DNA of 64,000 nt. Source: Eledone cirrhosa (Eukaryota; Mollusca; Cephalopoda; Octopoda; Eledonidae). Below, piece after piece: positions 9,367-20,549 of the stretch. Every line of letters begins with the position of its first letter. The first letter of the stretch is position 1. The stretch covers positions 362,686,348 through 362,750,347 of the forward strand of contig OZ024742.1 in assembly GCA_964016885.1 (NCBI GenBank), given 5' to 3'. The position numbers and the translations under genes are program-made. The notes under the pieces were generated by a model. The model was not told the origin of the DNA. It saw only the letters and a list, made by a program, of their open reading frames with translations, and did no database searches.

Positions 9367-10167
9367 TGGGTAGGTAAAATAATATCTGCTTTGATGAAAA
9401 GGTGTTGATCTTAGCGACTGCTCTCGATGACTCATCTATGGCCACACACAGGCCATGCGGGGGAGGGTGGTGATGACTTCTATCACTGAGAAACGCGGGT
9501 GACTAACGAAGGGGCATGCTGGGGGAGGCAGGTAATGACCTCTAACACTAAGCCAAATTTCCTTACGCTACTTGATTGGAAACCGATGAATTCTCAAATA
9601 CACAACTAAAAGTTCAGACGACGTCAGTGGCCATCGTTTTTCTTTGACCATCTATAAGATGTACAATGATAGGTTCTATCGTAGTATAAAAGTTGAGCCA
9701 AATAAATTGATTTGTGTGTGAGGTGGAGCCGAAGTTTCGAATTTGAATGAAATCGATTGAGAAATGTGGGAGCTAGAGCCCAAAAGGCGGACATTTGAGC
9801 GAAAAGGTGGTATTTTCGAATATTTTAGCGGCTGCCACGCCGTTCATGAACAACGAATGTAACATATAAAGCCAGTACCGGATGTGCAATGATAAATTCT
9901 ATTTTGCTTTAAAATTTGAACGAAATCGGTGGCAAGACGTGGGAGCTAGTGCCAAAAATCTTATTTTTCGATACCTAAAAAAAAGGTGACCCCCTATCGA
10001 TTTTTATCTGCAGAATGACCCCGGAATAAAGAAAACGATATGTTGATATACAGAAAACACTCACCGCTGACTAATCTATGAGCCCGTAAAGATTTATGAA
10101 AATCTGTCGTAAGATGTAGGCCCCTATAGGTAATACACAGACACACTTAATTTTATATATATACAGA
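9343..10167 (-). mobile_element. Non-autonomous Helitron
   Basis: On the minus strand it starts TCTGTATATATATAAAATTA and ends in CTAG. It lies between A and T, the Helitron target rule. Eleven bases before the terminus is a hairpin (ACCCAG, loop GCAACG, CTGGGT), the usual 3' rolling-circle terminator. No Rep/helicase ORF is present, so it depends on an autonomous partner. The internal part (about 9730-9990) recurs inverted at 13490-13745. Inserted beside (TA)n. Confidence 0.75.
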
Positions 10168-10227
10168 TACATATATAAATATGTATAACCCTACAGATAC
10201 ATATATAAATATATATAACCCTACCGA
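10166..10227. repeat. Two-copy 30-bp tandem repeat
   Basis: GATACATATATAAATAT followed by a TATAACCCTAC end is present twice in tandem, immediately outside the Helitron 5' end. Confidence 0.75.
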
Positions 10228-10548
10228 TGCGCTGAACGACTATGACATTTTAGTCCAGCCAGCGACTTGAAAACTCTGGTACAAACACTACACTTGTGAC
10301 AATTATTGACACATAGTGCTGGGCCCATGGTACCATGTGACGACAAGTGCAGAGAGATCTCCAGATATAAAGCAATGCCTGTGCTGTGAAGCTTTTATAG
10401 TGAGCAAAGGCACTGCACAAAGCCAGTCCCACTCTCTTAACCAAGATGATATTTACCAAAAAGAAGAACAAGTCAACATCATTGGATACCATCAGGGTTG
10501 CAGGTGTTATATCAGAGTTTTCCTTCTAGAATTCTGCCTTAACAAAGG
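10228..10548. other. Non-coding stretch, nothing recognised
   Basis: An open frame runs into the following (TA)n tract and is not credible as a gene. No repeat family recognised. Confidence 0.4.
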
Positions 10549-11022
<474 letters not shown>

Positions 11023-11999
11023 TATGTATGTGTGTTTGTGTGAGTCTGTGAGTGTGCATAATATAATATATAATATAATACATATACATCTACACATTTA
11101 TAAATAAAATGTTCGCTCTACATGGCTGAAAACAAGAGCAATATGAGGGGGTCATTCTACTGAAATGGCTTTAAAAAAGAAGCTGTTTGCATAATTGCAT
11201 ACGAATCGAATATTATTAATATTCGAAAAACTCAGATTTCATATAACAATAAATTATTATCTGCTGGAAACAAAATGGCGTAGGACAGAACAAAGGAGAG
11301 GCACAGAAACAAAGAAAGGAATCCCCAGTCACTGAAGAGGTTACAGAGTGTGTGACGAAAGAACTATGACTATATATAAACAACTATCTGGTTGTGGAAC
11401 CAACCAACCAACCATAAATTTATAAATTTATAAATTTATTATAAATTTATTATAAATTTATTATAATAAATTGAAGTGAAAGCAACTGGTGCGTGTGTTT
11501 CTTATTGGCAACATGACCCTCCCAAAGTATAACAATAAATTATTGTTTTACTTAATTTCAATACTGTATATAGTGTGATATGTATATCCCACCGTAACAG
11601 AGTGGGATCTCTTTTAGTGGACGTTGATATCCCCGTATGTCTTGTTGAGTAACCAAACCTCCACCATGTCTTAAACAATAAAATAATAAAGTTGAAATTT
11701 TAAATTTATTTTTCCGATAGTTCCAGAGTGCAAAACTCTCTATATATTGTTTAATCGAATCCATTTCTGTAATTTTACAACATTTGTAACGAGAAAAACC
11801 AGCCATCTCTCTTCTGTATTGGTAGGTACATAACTTGATAGAGTGTTTTAGCTAATGTAATTTGTAGATATTGTCACATAACAAATATTTGATGTGTTCT
11901 TTACTTGGTCAAAAGAAAGTGAAGGAAATATAACTTTAAAGTACGTTGTATTCCAATAATGTAATCTACGGAATAACTATCAATTCCCCCCCCCCTCTC

Positions 12000-12003
<4 letters not shown>
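11023..12003. other. AT-rich non-coding stretch
   Basis: No gene is supported. It holds a short AATTTATA-type tandem array (about 11412-11471). The rest shows no recognised feature. Confidence 0.45.
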
Positions 12004-12095
<92 letters not shown>

Positions 12096-12106
12096 CATAC
12101 ATATAT
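12004..12106. repeat. (TA)n tract
   Basis: About 45 TA units followed by CATACATACA. Confidence 0.95.
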
Positions 12107-12154
12107 ATACAAACAAATTAACTCGAAAATCTAGCTTTGAGACGCGTGTGTATA

Positions 12155-12404
12155 AGAATTCTCAGGAAAATGGAAAAACTCGGCGTATGGAATCTGGAAA
12201 AAAGAGAAGATGGGAAGGAGGAAGACGTGTTCTCATTCATCCATTCTATTTCCTCCATCTTATCTTCTCTTCCTTCGAGTCAACTCACATCGAAGCACTG
12301 GCCTCTGTCTTTCCAGGTAATATTTTACCCAACACCGCTTCGACGGTATTTTCGTGTTTTAACAGATTCCACACGCCGAGTTTTTCCATTTTCCTGAGAA
12401 TTCA
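12155..12404. repeat. Foldback repeat with ~45-bp outer arms
   Basis: AGAATTCTCAGGAAAATGG and the following AAAAACTCGGCG are repeated inverted at the right end (CGCCGAGTTTTTCC to CTGAGAATTC). Frames across it are not genes. It directly abuts the RTE-like LINE tail. Confidence 0.75.
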
Positions 12405-12408
12405 TATA

Positions 12409-12678
12409 AGGGAAACATTAGAAATAAGAGGGATCAGATGTTGTTTACTTGAGAGAAGGCTACGTTGGTATGGTCACGTGGTGCGCATGAAAGACGACAG
12501 CTGTATACAAAAGTGCAGGGCAATAAAAATAGACGGTAGCCAAGGAGTAGGCAGACCCAGAAAAACCTGGGACGACTTGATAAATTCCGACCTCACACAC
12601 TTACACCTCTCCAAGACAATGTCACTGGACCGAGATCTTTGGCGCTACACAGTAGTAGAGAAGACCCGCCTTAGCTAA
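12409..12678 (+). pseudogene. RTE-like LINE, C-terminal end of the RT ORF
   Basis: The last roughly 90 codons of a LINE polyprotein, 5'-truncated. The diagnostic segment is RRLRWYGHVVRM followed by GRPRKTWDDLI and DRDLWR, the tail seen at the end of many RTE/BovB-type ORFs. Neither endonuclease nor RT motifs remain. It ends at a natural stop and continues into its own 3' UTR. Confidence 0.75.
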
Positions 12679-13069
12679 ATACAAATAAAACCTACTACAG
12701 TCAGTAGGCACCTCTAACAAAATACACCCCGTCCCACTACCCCCACCCCATCCACACCACCTCCTTAAATGTGAAGTTATGTTGGTACCACAACATCCAG
12801 TCCGAAACAAAATGAGGTCGTGTAGGTGTCACGACAAAAAAACACACAGTCCACGCTGTAATGTGGCCGTGTAGGTAACACGGTAAAAAGCTCCCAGTCC
12901 ACACTGTAAACGTGGTTGGTGTTAGGAAGGGCATCCAGCCGTAGAAAATCCGCCAGACAGTCCTATGCGAGCAAGACAACCACTCTTGCCTCAAGTGGTA
13001 AAACTCCCGTCCAAACCCATGCAAGCGTGGAATATGGACGTTAAACGATGATGATGATGATGATGATAT
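12679..13069 (+). mobile_element. 3' UTR and (ATG)n tail of the same RTE-like LINE
   Basis: Contains GTGGTTGGTGTTAGGAAGGG, CCCATGCAAGCGTGG and GACGTTAAACGATG and then GAT triplets, a 3' end very common in mollusc genomes (from memory). A second, solo copy lies at 27730-27957. SINEs can borrow the same tail, so the last part may be shared. Confidence 0.7.
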
Positions 13070-13179
13070 ATATATATATTTAAAGGTTAAACAAGGTTCA
13101 ATGAATAAATCAAAGAATGAGTTTTACAATAGATTGGAAGCACTCAACAAGTTGGTTTTCCGGAGTTATTAATATTAAT

Positions 13180-13480
13180 TCAAAATATTAACAAAAATAG
13201 ACATTCGTGTGACCAATTATATTTTATTATACATATTTCAGAGGTACTGAGCTATCTTCAACAGTACGTCACCATCAGATAAAATAAGATGATGCATGAC
13301 ATACCTTGACATAGTAGATGGTTATGACTGAATCTTAACCATCTACTATGTCAGGGTATGTCATGCATCATCTTATTTTAACTGATGAGGACGTACTGTT
13401 GAAGAGAGCTCAGTACCTCTGAAATATGTATAATAAAATATACTTGATCACACGAATGTCTATTTTTGTTAATATTTTGA
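13180..13480. repeat. Near-perfect palindrome carrying a hammerhead motif
   Basis: Two arms of about 145 bp meet around 13330. The outer ends are TCAAAATATTAAC and its inverse. Non-coding, with a (TA)n/Helitron fragment next to it. Each arm reads, on outward strand, a hammerhead ribozyme core; the right arm keeps it intact. Confidence 0.9.
13373..13441 (+). ncRNA. Hammerhead ribozyme motif (canonical core)
   Basis: Core CTGATGA at 13382-13388 and GAAA at 13421-13424. Stem II pairs 13389-13398 with 13411-13420 (nine of ten pairs, one C-C mismatch, one G-T). Stem III is ATA/TAT with a 2-nt loop, followed by UA at the predicted cleavage site (after A13432). Stem I pairs 13374-13380 with 13434-13440 (seven A-T pairs, one A-A mismatch at the junction). 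The other arm has CTGATGG instead of CTGATGA and is probably inactive. Self-cleavage is inferred, not shown. Confidence 0.65.
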
Positions 13481-13489
13481 AAATATATA

Positions 13490-13745
13490 TCACCTTTTTT
13501 AGGTATCGGAAAATAAGAATTTTGGCTCTAGCTCCCACAATTTGCCACCGATTTCGTTTAAACTTTAAAGCAAAATAGAATTTATCATTGCACATCCGGT
13601 AGTCGCTTTATATTTTGCATTTGTTGTTCAGGGACGGCGTGGTAGCCGCTTAAATATTGAAAAATACCACTTTTAGACTCAAATTTCAACTTTTTCGGCT
13701 CTAGCTCCCACATTAATCAACCTACTTTGTTCAAATTTATATATA
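13490..13745 (+). mobile_element. Helitron internal fragment
   Basis: Inverse of the 9730-9990 segment of the Helitron: shares GGTATCG, TAGCTCCCAC, GCACATCCGGTA and GGCGTGGTAGCCG blocks. Both termini are lost and (TA)n lies at the right edge. Confidence 0.65.
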
Positions 13746-13773
13746 TATATATATATAATATTAAGGATACTAT

Positions 13774-13849
13774 TTATAGTTATGTATATTTTAAACTTTT
13801 TATAGTTATGTATATTTTAAACTTTTTATAGTTATGCATATTTTAAACC
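13774..13849. repeat. Three-copy 26-bp tandem repeat
   Basis: TATAGTTATGTATATTTTAA plus ACTTTT, three times, the last copy with one change. Confidence 0.8.
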
Positions 13850-13949
13850 ATAAACAGGGAAGGTCAGTAATATATTACTACCTTATTACCAGTAAGATAC
13901 ATAGCTCAATGTAATAACATCAGTTGTTCTACAGAGCAGTTATATAGAA

Positions 13950-14652
13950 TTCACAAGAATCAAAGCTATGTTCAAAGCATTTATTCACTTACAATTGTTT
14001 CATCCAAACGTAGGCTTGGAATCTTCGGAGCATTTTTCAATCTTTGTACATATAATTGACCTACTATCCAACGCAAGAGACATACAGATACATATATATA
14101 TATTGATGTACAGTGGAGTGACATATATTATACTATACTATATTTGTACAGCAATTCAAATTCAAAATCAAAATCAAAATTAAAATTAAAATTAAAATAC
14201 ATTCGGCAGATAACATAGACAATGCAAGAGGATAGTTTGATAGTCAGATTTAGTAGGTAGTGTAGGCGTTAGTCACACATGGAGCATGCAAGTATGTCTC
14301 ATTTACATACACACTTGCATACTCCATGTGTGACTAATGCATACACTACCTACTAGATCTGACTATCAAACTATCCTCTTGCATTGTCTGTGTTATCTGC
14401 CGAATGTATTTTAATTTTAATTTTAATTTTGATTTTGAATTTGAACTGCTGTACAAATATAGTATAGTATAATATATGTCACTCCACTGTACGTCAATAT
14501 ATATATATATGTATCTGCATGTCTCTTGCGTTGGATAGGAGGTCAATTATATGTACAAACATTGAAAAATGCTCCGAAGATTCCAAGCCTACGTTTGGAT
14601 GAAACAATTGTATGTGAATAAATGCTTTGAACATAACTTTGATTCTTGTGAA
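13950..14652. repeat. 700-bp palindrome, arms ~330 bp
   Basis: TTCACAAGAATCAAAG at the left end is repeated inverted at the right end, with near-identity up to the centre near 14300. Each outward arm carries a hammerhead-like block: CCGAAGA (canonical CUGANGA with U4 changed to C), a 7-bp stem, GAAAC and AATTGTA. Non-coding; a (CT)n/(TA)n tract lies at the right edge. Confidence 0.88.
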
Positions 14653-14693
14653 CTCTCTCTCCCTCTCTCTAGCTCTCTCTCTCTCTCTCTCTC

Positions 14694-14746
<53 letters not shown>

Positions 14747-14795
14747 ATATATATATATATATATATAATTTATATATATATATATAATATATGTT
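14653..14795. repeat. (CT)n and (TA)n tracts
   Basis: CT dinucleotides to about 14743 and then TA tracts. They separate the palindrome from the 3' end of the next LINE. Confidence 0.95.
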
Positions 14796-15057
14796 TCTTT
14801 TATTTGCCACTAGGGCATCAAAAGTGGGACAAGTACAAAGGGGGGAGTTTACACAAAAAGGCGTCCTCAATAAGGAGGAGGCAATAACAAAATATAAAAA
14901 TAAAATAAGATATAATAAAAAATAAAATTTATAACAAAATACTCAATAGAGAGGAGGCGCCTTGGGGGGGGTCGCACACACCCCCGAAAAAAGTGTGCAA
15001 CCCTTCTCCTCAGGAGCACAGAGAAGGGGTGCTCCCTTGGTCTTTCATCTTCCTCAC

Positions 15058-18000
15058 CTATAGTCTGATGTAGAGTGAAGGCCCATTCACACGGGCCATT
15101 CTCGCCACTTTCACCCATCTTTCATAGAAACGGCTGGGGTGCAGCACCTCTCTCTCCATCCTGATCCTTCTTCCGAAATGATAACGGAAGAAACGGACCA
15201 GTTGTTGGCCAGAGAGAAAGGTGCCTGACCTCAGTCCTTTCAGACGCGTCCACCATACAACCTCTTTCGCCATGGCTATTACGCACAGAAACACCGCCTC
15301 TGCTTCATCTTTGAAGGGGGGAGGCGGCTTGATCATTACAATAGACTCGGTGGTCAACCGGATCGGTCCCGCCCTTGACAGCAGTTGTTCGACATAGCCC
15401 CACAGATCGGCTACGCCCGAGCTGTGTACCAATGCGTGTGCAACGGTTTCCTCGTCGCACACGCATCTGGGACAGATCTTTTTGGCGGGGTCCCTACCCG
15501 GGCGCCCGTGTCTGTAGAGCCTTTCTCGAACGGGTAAAGCCCCTCGGTAGCACTGCCAGGCCAGGGACTTCTGGAAGTTGTCCATAGGTCCCGGGCTGAA
15601 TGTCCTACCGAACAGGCTGGCCAGTTCGTCCTCCTCCATGTCTAGGGCTTCTCCGAGGGCGTCGTCGCACCTGCTGCGTACCAGCCCTCTATAGAATGTT
15701 GCGGTGGAGTCTCCACTGATAACCGGATCCGCCTGCCAGAGGGCGGTGAGCGCCTGGGCACACTCAGTGTGCCAGGCGCCCAGTTTTCTCGGTCTTTGCT
15801 TGACCCAGGATTGCAGCTCGGTGAGTGAGACGAGTCTGGGAAAGGTTCGTCTCACAAACGAGGCCCACACCGGTTGTCCGGTGAGGAATACGTAGAGGTG
15901 CCGTAGCCTTAATGCGTGTTTACGCATCATTAGCCACGGCATCCCCAGCCCTCCTTTCGAAGGGTGTTGACAGCAGATGGATCTCCTCACCATAGGAGCC
16001 CGCCTCTTCCAAAGGAATTGGAAGAGCGCGCGCTCCATCTTGGTGAGGGTTTCCCTTGGGCAGGGCACTACGGTCAGGCGGTAGTAGATGACGGACGCTA
16101 TGTAGGTGTTCGCCACCTCCGCCCGACCTTTCAGGGATAGTTTGCAACTGGCCCACTTCTGGGTCAGTGCAAACGCCCTGTTCGTAACCTCCGCCCAGTT
16201 TTTCTCCACCTGGAGGTCCGGTCCGAACCAGACCCCGAGCAACTTCACCGGGCCCTCCGTCCAGCGTCCGACGACGCCATCGGAGGGCATCGGTCTACCC
16301 CTCCACGTGCCAAGTTGCAAACCGATCGACTTGTCCCGGTTCAGCTTAGCCCCTGTGAACTTTTCGTACTCCTCCAGTAAGGTGCCGACCGCCTCGATTT
16401 CGGAGGCCGTCGACACCATTACTGTCACGTCATCGGCGTAGGCCGACACCGCTTTCCGCAATCCCGGTTCCAAAGGGATGCCCTGCAACAACTCCAACTT
16501 CCGCAGTAGTGGCTCGAGAGTCAACACATACAGAAGGGAGGAGAGAGGGCACCCTTGTCGGATGGACCGCGCGATTTTGAACGGCTCCGAGAGGTAGCCG
16601 TTCATCTTGACCCTAGAGCAGATGCGGCTGCTGTGCATAGCAGTGATCCAGCCCCTGAAAACGGGTCCGAAGCTTGCCGCCGCTAGCACCGCATCCAGGT
16701 AACCATGGTCGACCCTATCGAACGCCTTAGATTGATCCAAGTTGATCAGAGCCCCACCAAAGCCGGGTTCGTTCCCAACCCTCTCTATGATGTATCGCAT
16801 GAGGTGGAGGTTGTCATGGATGGACCTGGACGGGATAGCGCATGTCTGCGCATCTCCCACCAGGTTGCCCACGACAAGCGCCAACCTCTTTGCTAGCACC
16901 TTGGCCAAAATCTGTAACTCTGTATTTAGCAGAGTTATGGGCCTGAAGTTACTTATTTCGTCCCCCTTTTTCTCGTCCTTCATCACTAGCGTGACTACGC
17001 CCTTGGTCACAGTACAGGGAATTCTCCCGTTCTGTTGCCAGTTGCAGTAGACCGCCTCGAGGAGATCGGGGAACAAGTCCGGCATAGCTAGTTATAATTC
17101 GTAAGGAAGACCATCGAGACCCGGGGATTTGCGTTTGCCGCATTGGCTCAGCACGTCCTCTATCTCAGCGGCCGAGATCGGCTCCTCGCAGGACTTCGCC
17201 TCCCTGTCCGAGAGGCGCGACAGGCCGTCGAGGTATGGACCGAAGTCCACGTTCCCAACCGGCTCCCCACCCCTCCCGAACAGTCGGGCAAAGTGCCTTT
17301 GAAAGGCCTCACACATCTGCTTAGGCTCAAGAATCGCCTGTCCATCCAGGTCTCGCAAAGACCGGATGGTGGATTTAGTTCCACTGTTGGCCTCTGTCAC
17401 GCAGGCCCAGCTAACAGCTTTGGTCCCCTCGTTCCCTAGAGCACGTATTTTACTTCGGACAACGCAGCCTTCGTGCTTCGCGTCAAAAAACTGGCTCAAA
17501 GCCGTTCTCGACGCTAGCACTTTGGCCACGTCGCCGCTTCTAATTGCCTCTTCTACTCCATCTATTAGCTCCCTTTCCTTCCTATTCCTATCCGCAGCTA
17601 GAACCTTACTAAATTCTATCGAGACTACTCTAATCTCTCTCTTTAGAGATACCCACCACCTGCTGTTGACGATCGCTCCAGTCAACCGTTCCTTAACTAA
17701 CGTACTAATCCGATTCCTGTAGGCTCTACTTGCCGGCAAGGACAAGTTGAGCTTCCAGTAACCGGGGCCCTGTCTATGAGTTCTGTCAAGGTTGACCATG
17801 CAGGTCACTAATTTGTGGTCTGAATAGCCAACCATGCGCATTTTTGGACAACTTAAAAAGTCCTTATCCTTAATTCTAACTAAGAACCTATCTAGGTACG
17901 ACCTAGATGATCCGCTACGATTTGCCCAAGTCCAGGTTAGCGCAGTCGGAAAATCTAGTCGATATCTATCGGCCAGGTCAAATCGATGTACCATCTGTGT

Positions 18001-18243
18001 TGCGCGACCCAGATGTTTTTGCAGCAGAACGACAACTCCACCCCCACCTCCGGGCTGACAGAGAGATGCGTGCATCTCAAAGTCATCAAAGGTGGGGGCC
18101 AGCTGTCGCACGTTGCTGATCCGGGCCTCGCAAATAACCATCACATCTATACGTTGTGACCTGAGGTCATTTAGAAGCATTGCTTGCTTCCAAGTTGAGC
18201 CCAGGCCACGCGCATTTAAACAGCCTACTCTTAGCATAGCCAT
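15058..18243 (-). pseudogene. Tx1-like LINE ORF2, broken (endonuclease deletion and stop)
   Basis: Homologue of the intact ORF2, starting at the ATG of ATGGCTATGCTAAG. The endonuclease start (LNARGLGSTW, ICEARIS) is kept, but about 78 residues are missing in frame after the GGGGGVVVL region. The loss includes the tyrosine block and the GDWN motif, so the nuclease cannot work. A TAA at 17092-17094 then replaces the Tyr codon after GLPYEL and splits the frame. The RT half is otherwise intact: LDQSKAFDRVDH, QGCPLSSLLYVLTLEPLL, YADD and the C-terminal CPRC zinc site. The stop and the deletion make it non-autonomous. Confidence 0.9.
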
Positions 18244-18267
18244 GTTGGTGGTGAAGAGAAAAGGCAC

Positions 18268-18657
18268 TTACCTCTCTGCGTCCCGGGTATCGGGCTGCAC
18301 AATTTCCATTAGGGTGGGGAATGGGTTGTTGGGTGGGGTGGTGGTTTGTGGAAGTGTGGAGGCATCAATGTGTTGTGTGGCTGGGGAGCTTGGAGTTGTG
18401 TGGGTGTTTGGGGAGGGGGTGGGATAGTTTTTTAGGAGGACGCGGTTAATGGGCCCGACGCAGGGGGGACCCACGTCCTCTTTAAAATTGTTTTTTAAAG
18501 TTTTATAGGTGTCCTGTGGGGCCTTAATCATTTTGAGGTGGGGGAAATCCCCTGCCTGGGTGAAGTTAGGCCCTTGTGTTTTTATTAGATTGTTGTTGTA
18601 CACAATGTTTAACAGTTTTTTGTTTCTTGTATTTATGTATGTGTATGCATGTTTTTG
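18268..18657 (-). pseudogene. Tx1-like LINE ORF1, C-terminal remnant
   Basis: About 130 codons matching the position of the ORF1 C-terminus: INTRNKKLL aligns with INTHNKKLM of the intact family, followed by a Pro/Thr-rich tail and a stop 24 nt before the ORF2 ATG. The zinc knuckle and everything upstream are absent. Confidence 0.7.
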
Positions 18658-18689
18658 TTTTAATGTATAAAAATCAATACAATATAATT

Positions 18690-18761
18690 ACCTCATTACT
18701 AGAGGTTTCCCGAATGAGGCGAAAACGAAATAAACGACTTCATTCGTTCGTCAGACGAGGC
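18690..18761 (-). ncRNA. Hammerhead ribozyme motif, PLE1 left arm
   Basis: Same fold as the right arm: CTGACGA, stem II CGAATGA/TCATTCG, GAAA, stem I GCCTCGT/ATGAGGT. One stem III pair is lost (AGT in place of GGT), so this copy is probably weaker. Confidence 0.65.
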
Positions 18762-19537
18762 AATATAAAACATGGGCAAATACTTAGAAAAACACATCAA
18801 GAAAATCAAAAAAAGATATAGATAAATGAAATAGAAATTGAAATATATAAAAATCTATCAAGAAGTATAGTTAGGTGTGTGTATATGTATGTATATACGC
18901 TCACAGATGTGCATATATGTATATGTGCACATGTAAATGTATAGTGAGAAAGTGTGCGTAATTCTAAAATATGTATCTATATGTCTGTATTATACAGACA
19001 GAAATGGTTACATCGTAAATATATGAATATGAAAGCGCGCGCATAAAACGCTTGGACACTCGTACACTTAGATGCGGAAAGAAAGGAGGTAAAGGGAGTG
19101 TAATAATTAAAAGAAAAGTATCAGTCTCGATATATTTATAAAAATATAATAACGATAAATTAGAAAGAAAAGATATTAGAAAGAAAAAATTAAAGAAAAC
19201 AAAAAAGGGTGGGTACATACATACACAGACACGCGTGTCTCACAAAAGAAATATAAAAATAATTATACTTATATACACACGCGGTCTTACACTTCCATAC
19301 GTTCGATACGTACATACACACACACACACACACATACTTATACTCACGCATATAAACCTGTTTGCATGCCCACGTATGAAACTGAGTAAGTAAAAAAAGA
19401 GGGAAGGGGGGGGGGAGAAGAAAAAAGGAACAAAACATAAAACCGAGATGTCAAAAACACGGATATAAAGACACGTACACATACGCATAATATATACATA
19501 CACACACACACAAACACCTGTACACACACATATACAT

Positions 19538-19568
<31 letters not shown>

Positions 19569-19700
19569 CATACACGCACGCGCGCGCACTTACGTAGTCA
19601 CTCATGTACATATATAAAAAGTATACACACATTAAGGCGTTTAGCCATATTGAAATGTGGATAAATAAGTACAAATATAAAATTGTAAGATAGGCTGCGC

Positions 19701-19703
19701 AAA

Positions 19704-19734
<31 letters not shown>

Positions 19735-19897
19735 TAAAAATAAAAATAAAAATAAAAATAAAAATAAAAATAAAAATAAAAATAAAAATAAAAATAAAAA
19801 TAAAAATAAAAATAAAAATAAAAATAAAAATAAAAATAAAAATAAAAATAAAAATAAAAATAAAAATAAAAATAAAAATAAAAATAAAAATAAAAAT
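19701..19897. repeat. (AAAAAT)n array, ~33 copies
   Basis: Hexanucleotide array in the left PLE arm. The matching place in the right arm (about 22793-22834) has only four or five copies in inverse orientation. Confidence 0.95.
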
Positions 19898-20193
19898 GAA
19901 AAATATATCTGGATTGAAAAACACAAAAGATAAGTGTAATCAGTTAGTGGAGGAAAAGGGGAAGTAAAAGAAGGGGAAGTAAAAAATAGAAAATAGGAAG
20001 TGGATCGGAGAATAAAGGGGGTGGGGGGATGTGAAGTAAAAATAAATAAAAGTGAAAATAAATGAAATTATTGACAAGGATAAAAATGAAAGTAAGTCAG
20101 AAAGGGTAATTAAAAAGAGAATAATAAGAGTTTATGGAGGATAAGTATCTGAAAGTGTGTTAAGTTTATATGAGCTGGAAAGCAGGTGTGATT

Positions 20194-20549
20194 TCATGTG
20201 TGGGCAACTGGTGAAATTTCCGTCTTTGTGTTCAGGCAGGTCTTTGGTGATTTAAGATTTTGCAATATCCAAAATTTTTCATTTATGCAGAGCGTGCATT
20301 TTCTTGTTCCTCTAGCATATTTTTTAGATTGGTTCAAAATTGACCAATCTAGTTTATATTGGATGCCTTGGTCTTTCAAATCCCAAATTCTGCTAGCCAG
20401 AGCTGTTGTAAATCTTTTTTCTGGATGTCGAAAGGATGCGACATGTGAGTAATAACGCGTTTTGAATCTGTCTTGCGTCATACCCACATATCGTTCACTG
20501 GTGGCTGGATGGTTGTTGCTGATGGTTGTCACTTTAGCCGCATATACAA
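20194..20549 (-). pseudogene. PLE GIY-YIG endonuclease fragment (left arm)
   Basis: About 115 codons, antisense to the main ORF direction, encoding the C-terminal endonuclease half: SERYVGMTQDRFKTRYYSH and the following HPEKRFTTALASRIW block. One Phe-to-Ile change versus the sense copy near the end. It has no RT and no start of its own. Confidence 0.8.

Larger units (their letters stand above)
14796..18657 (-). mobile_element. Tx1-like LINE, second family, defective and 5'-truncated
   Basis: Minus-strand LINE related to but clearly distinct from the intact family: 3' UTR ending GGCAAATAAAAGAAACATAT next to (TA)n, a damaged ORF2, and only the C-terminal end of ORF1. It has a different 3' tail from the intact family, so its target preference may differ. 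The 5' side is cut exactly where the PLE inverted arm begins. The 3' UTR (about 14796-15057) holds the stretch without ORF. Confidence 0.88.
18658..20549 (-). repeat. PLE1 left inverted arm
   Basis: Inverse of 22152-23900: part of the GIY-YIG coding region, the 3' UTR and the hammerhead. It is about 140 bp longer than the right arm, largely because of a long (AAAAAT)n array. Its outer end lacks the last 75 bp of PLE tail and meets the Tx1-like remnant. Confidence 0.92.

Noticed and set aside
12622..13024. Minus-strand ORFs with Trp/Cys-rich sequence
   Set aside because: They lie antisense in the 3' UTR of the RTE-like LINE, a known repeat in molluscs.
20462..20549. Signal-peptide-like N-terminus (LVAGWLLLMVVTLAAY) of the PLE1 frame
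   Set aside because: It is the antisense of the GIY-YIG coding region in the inverted arm, so it is an accident of the junction.
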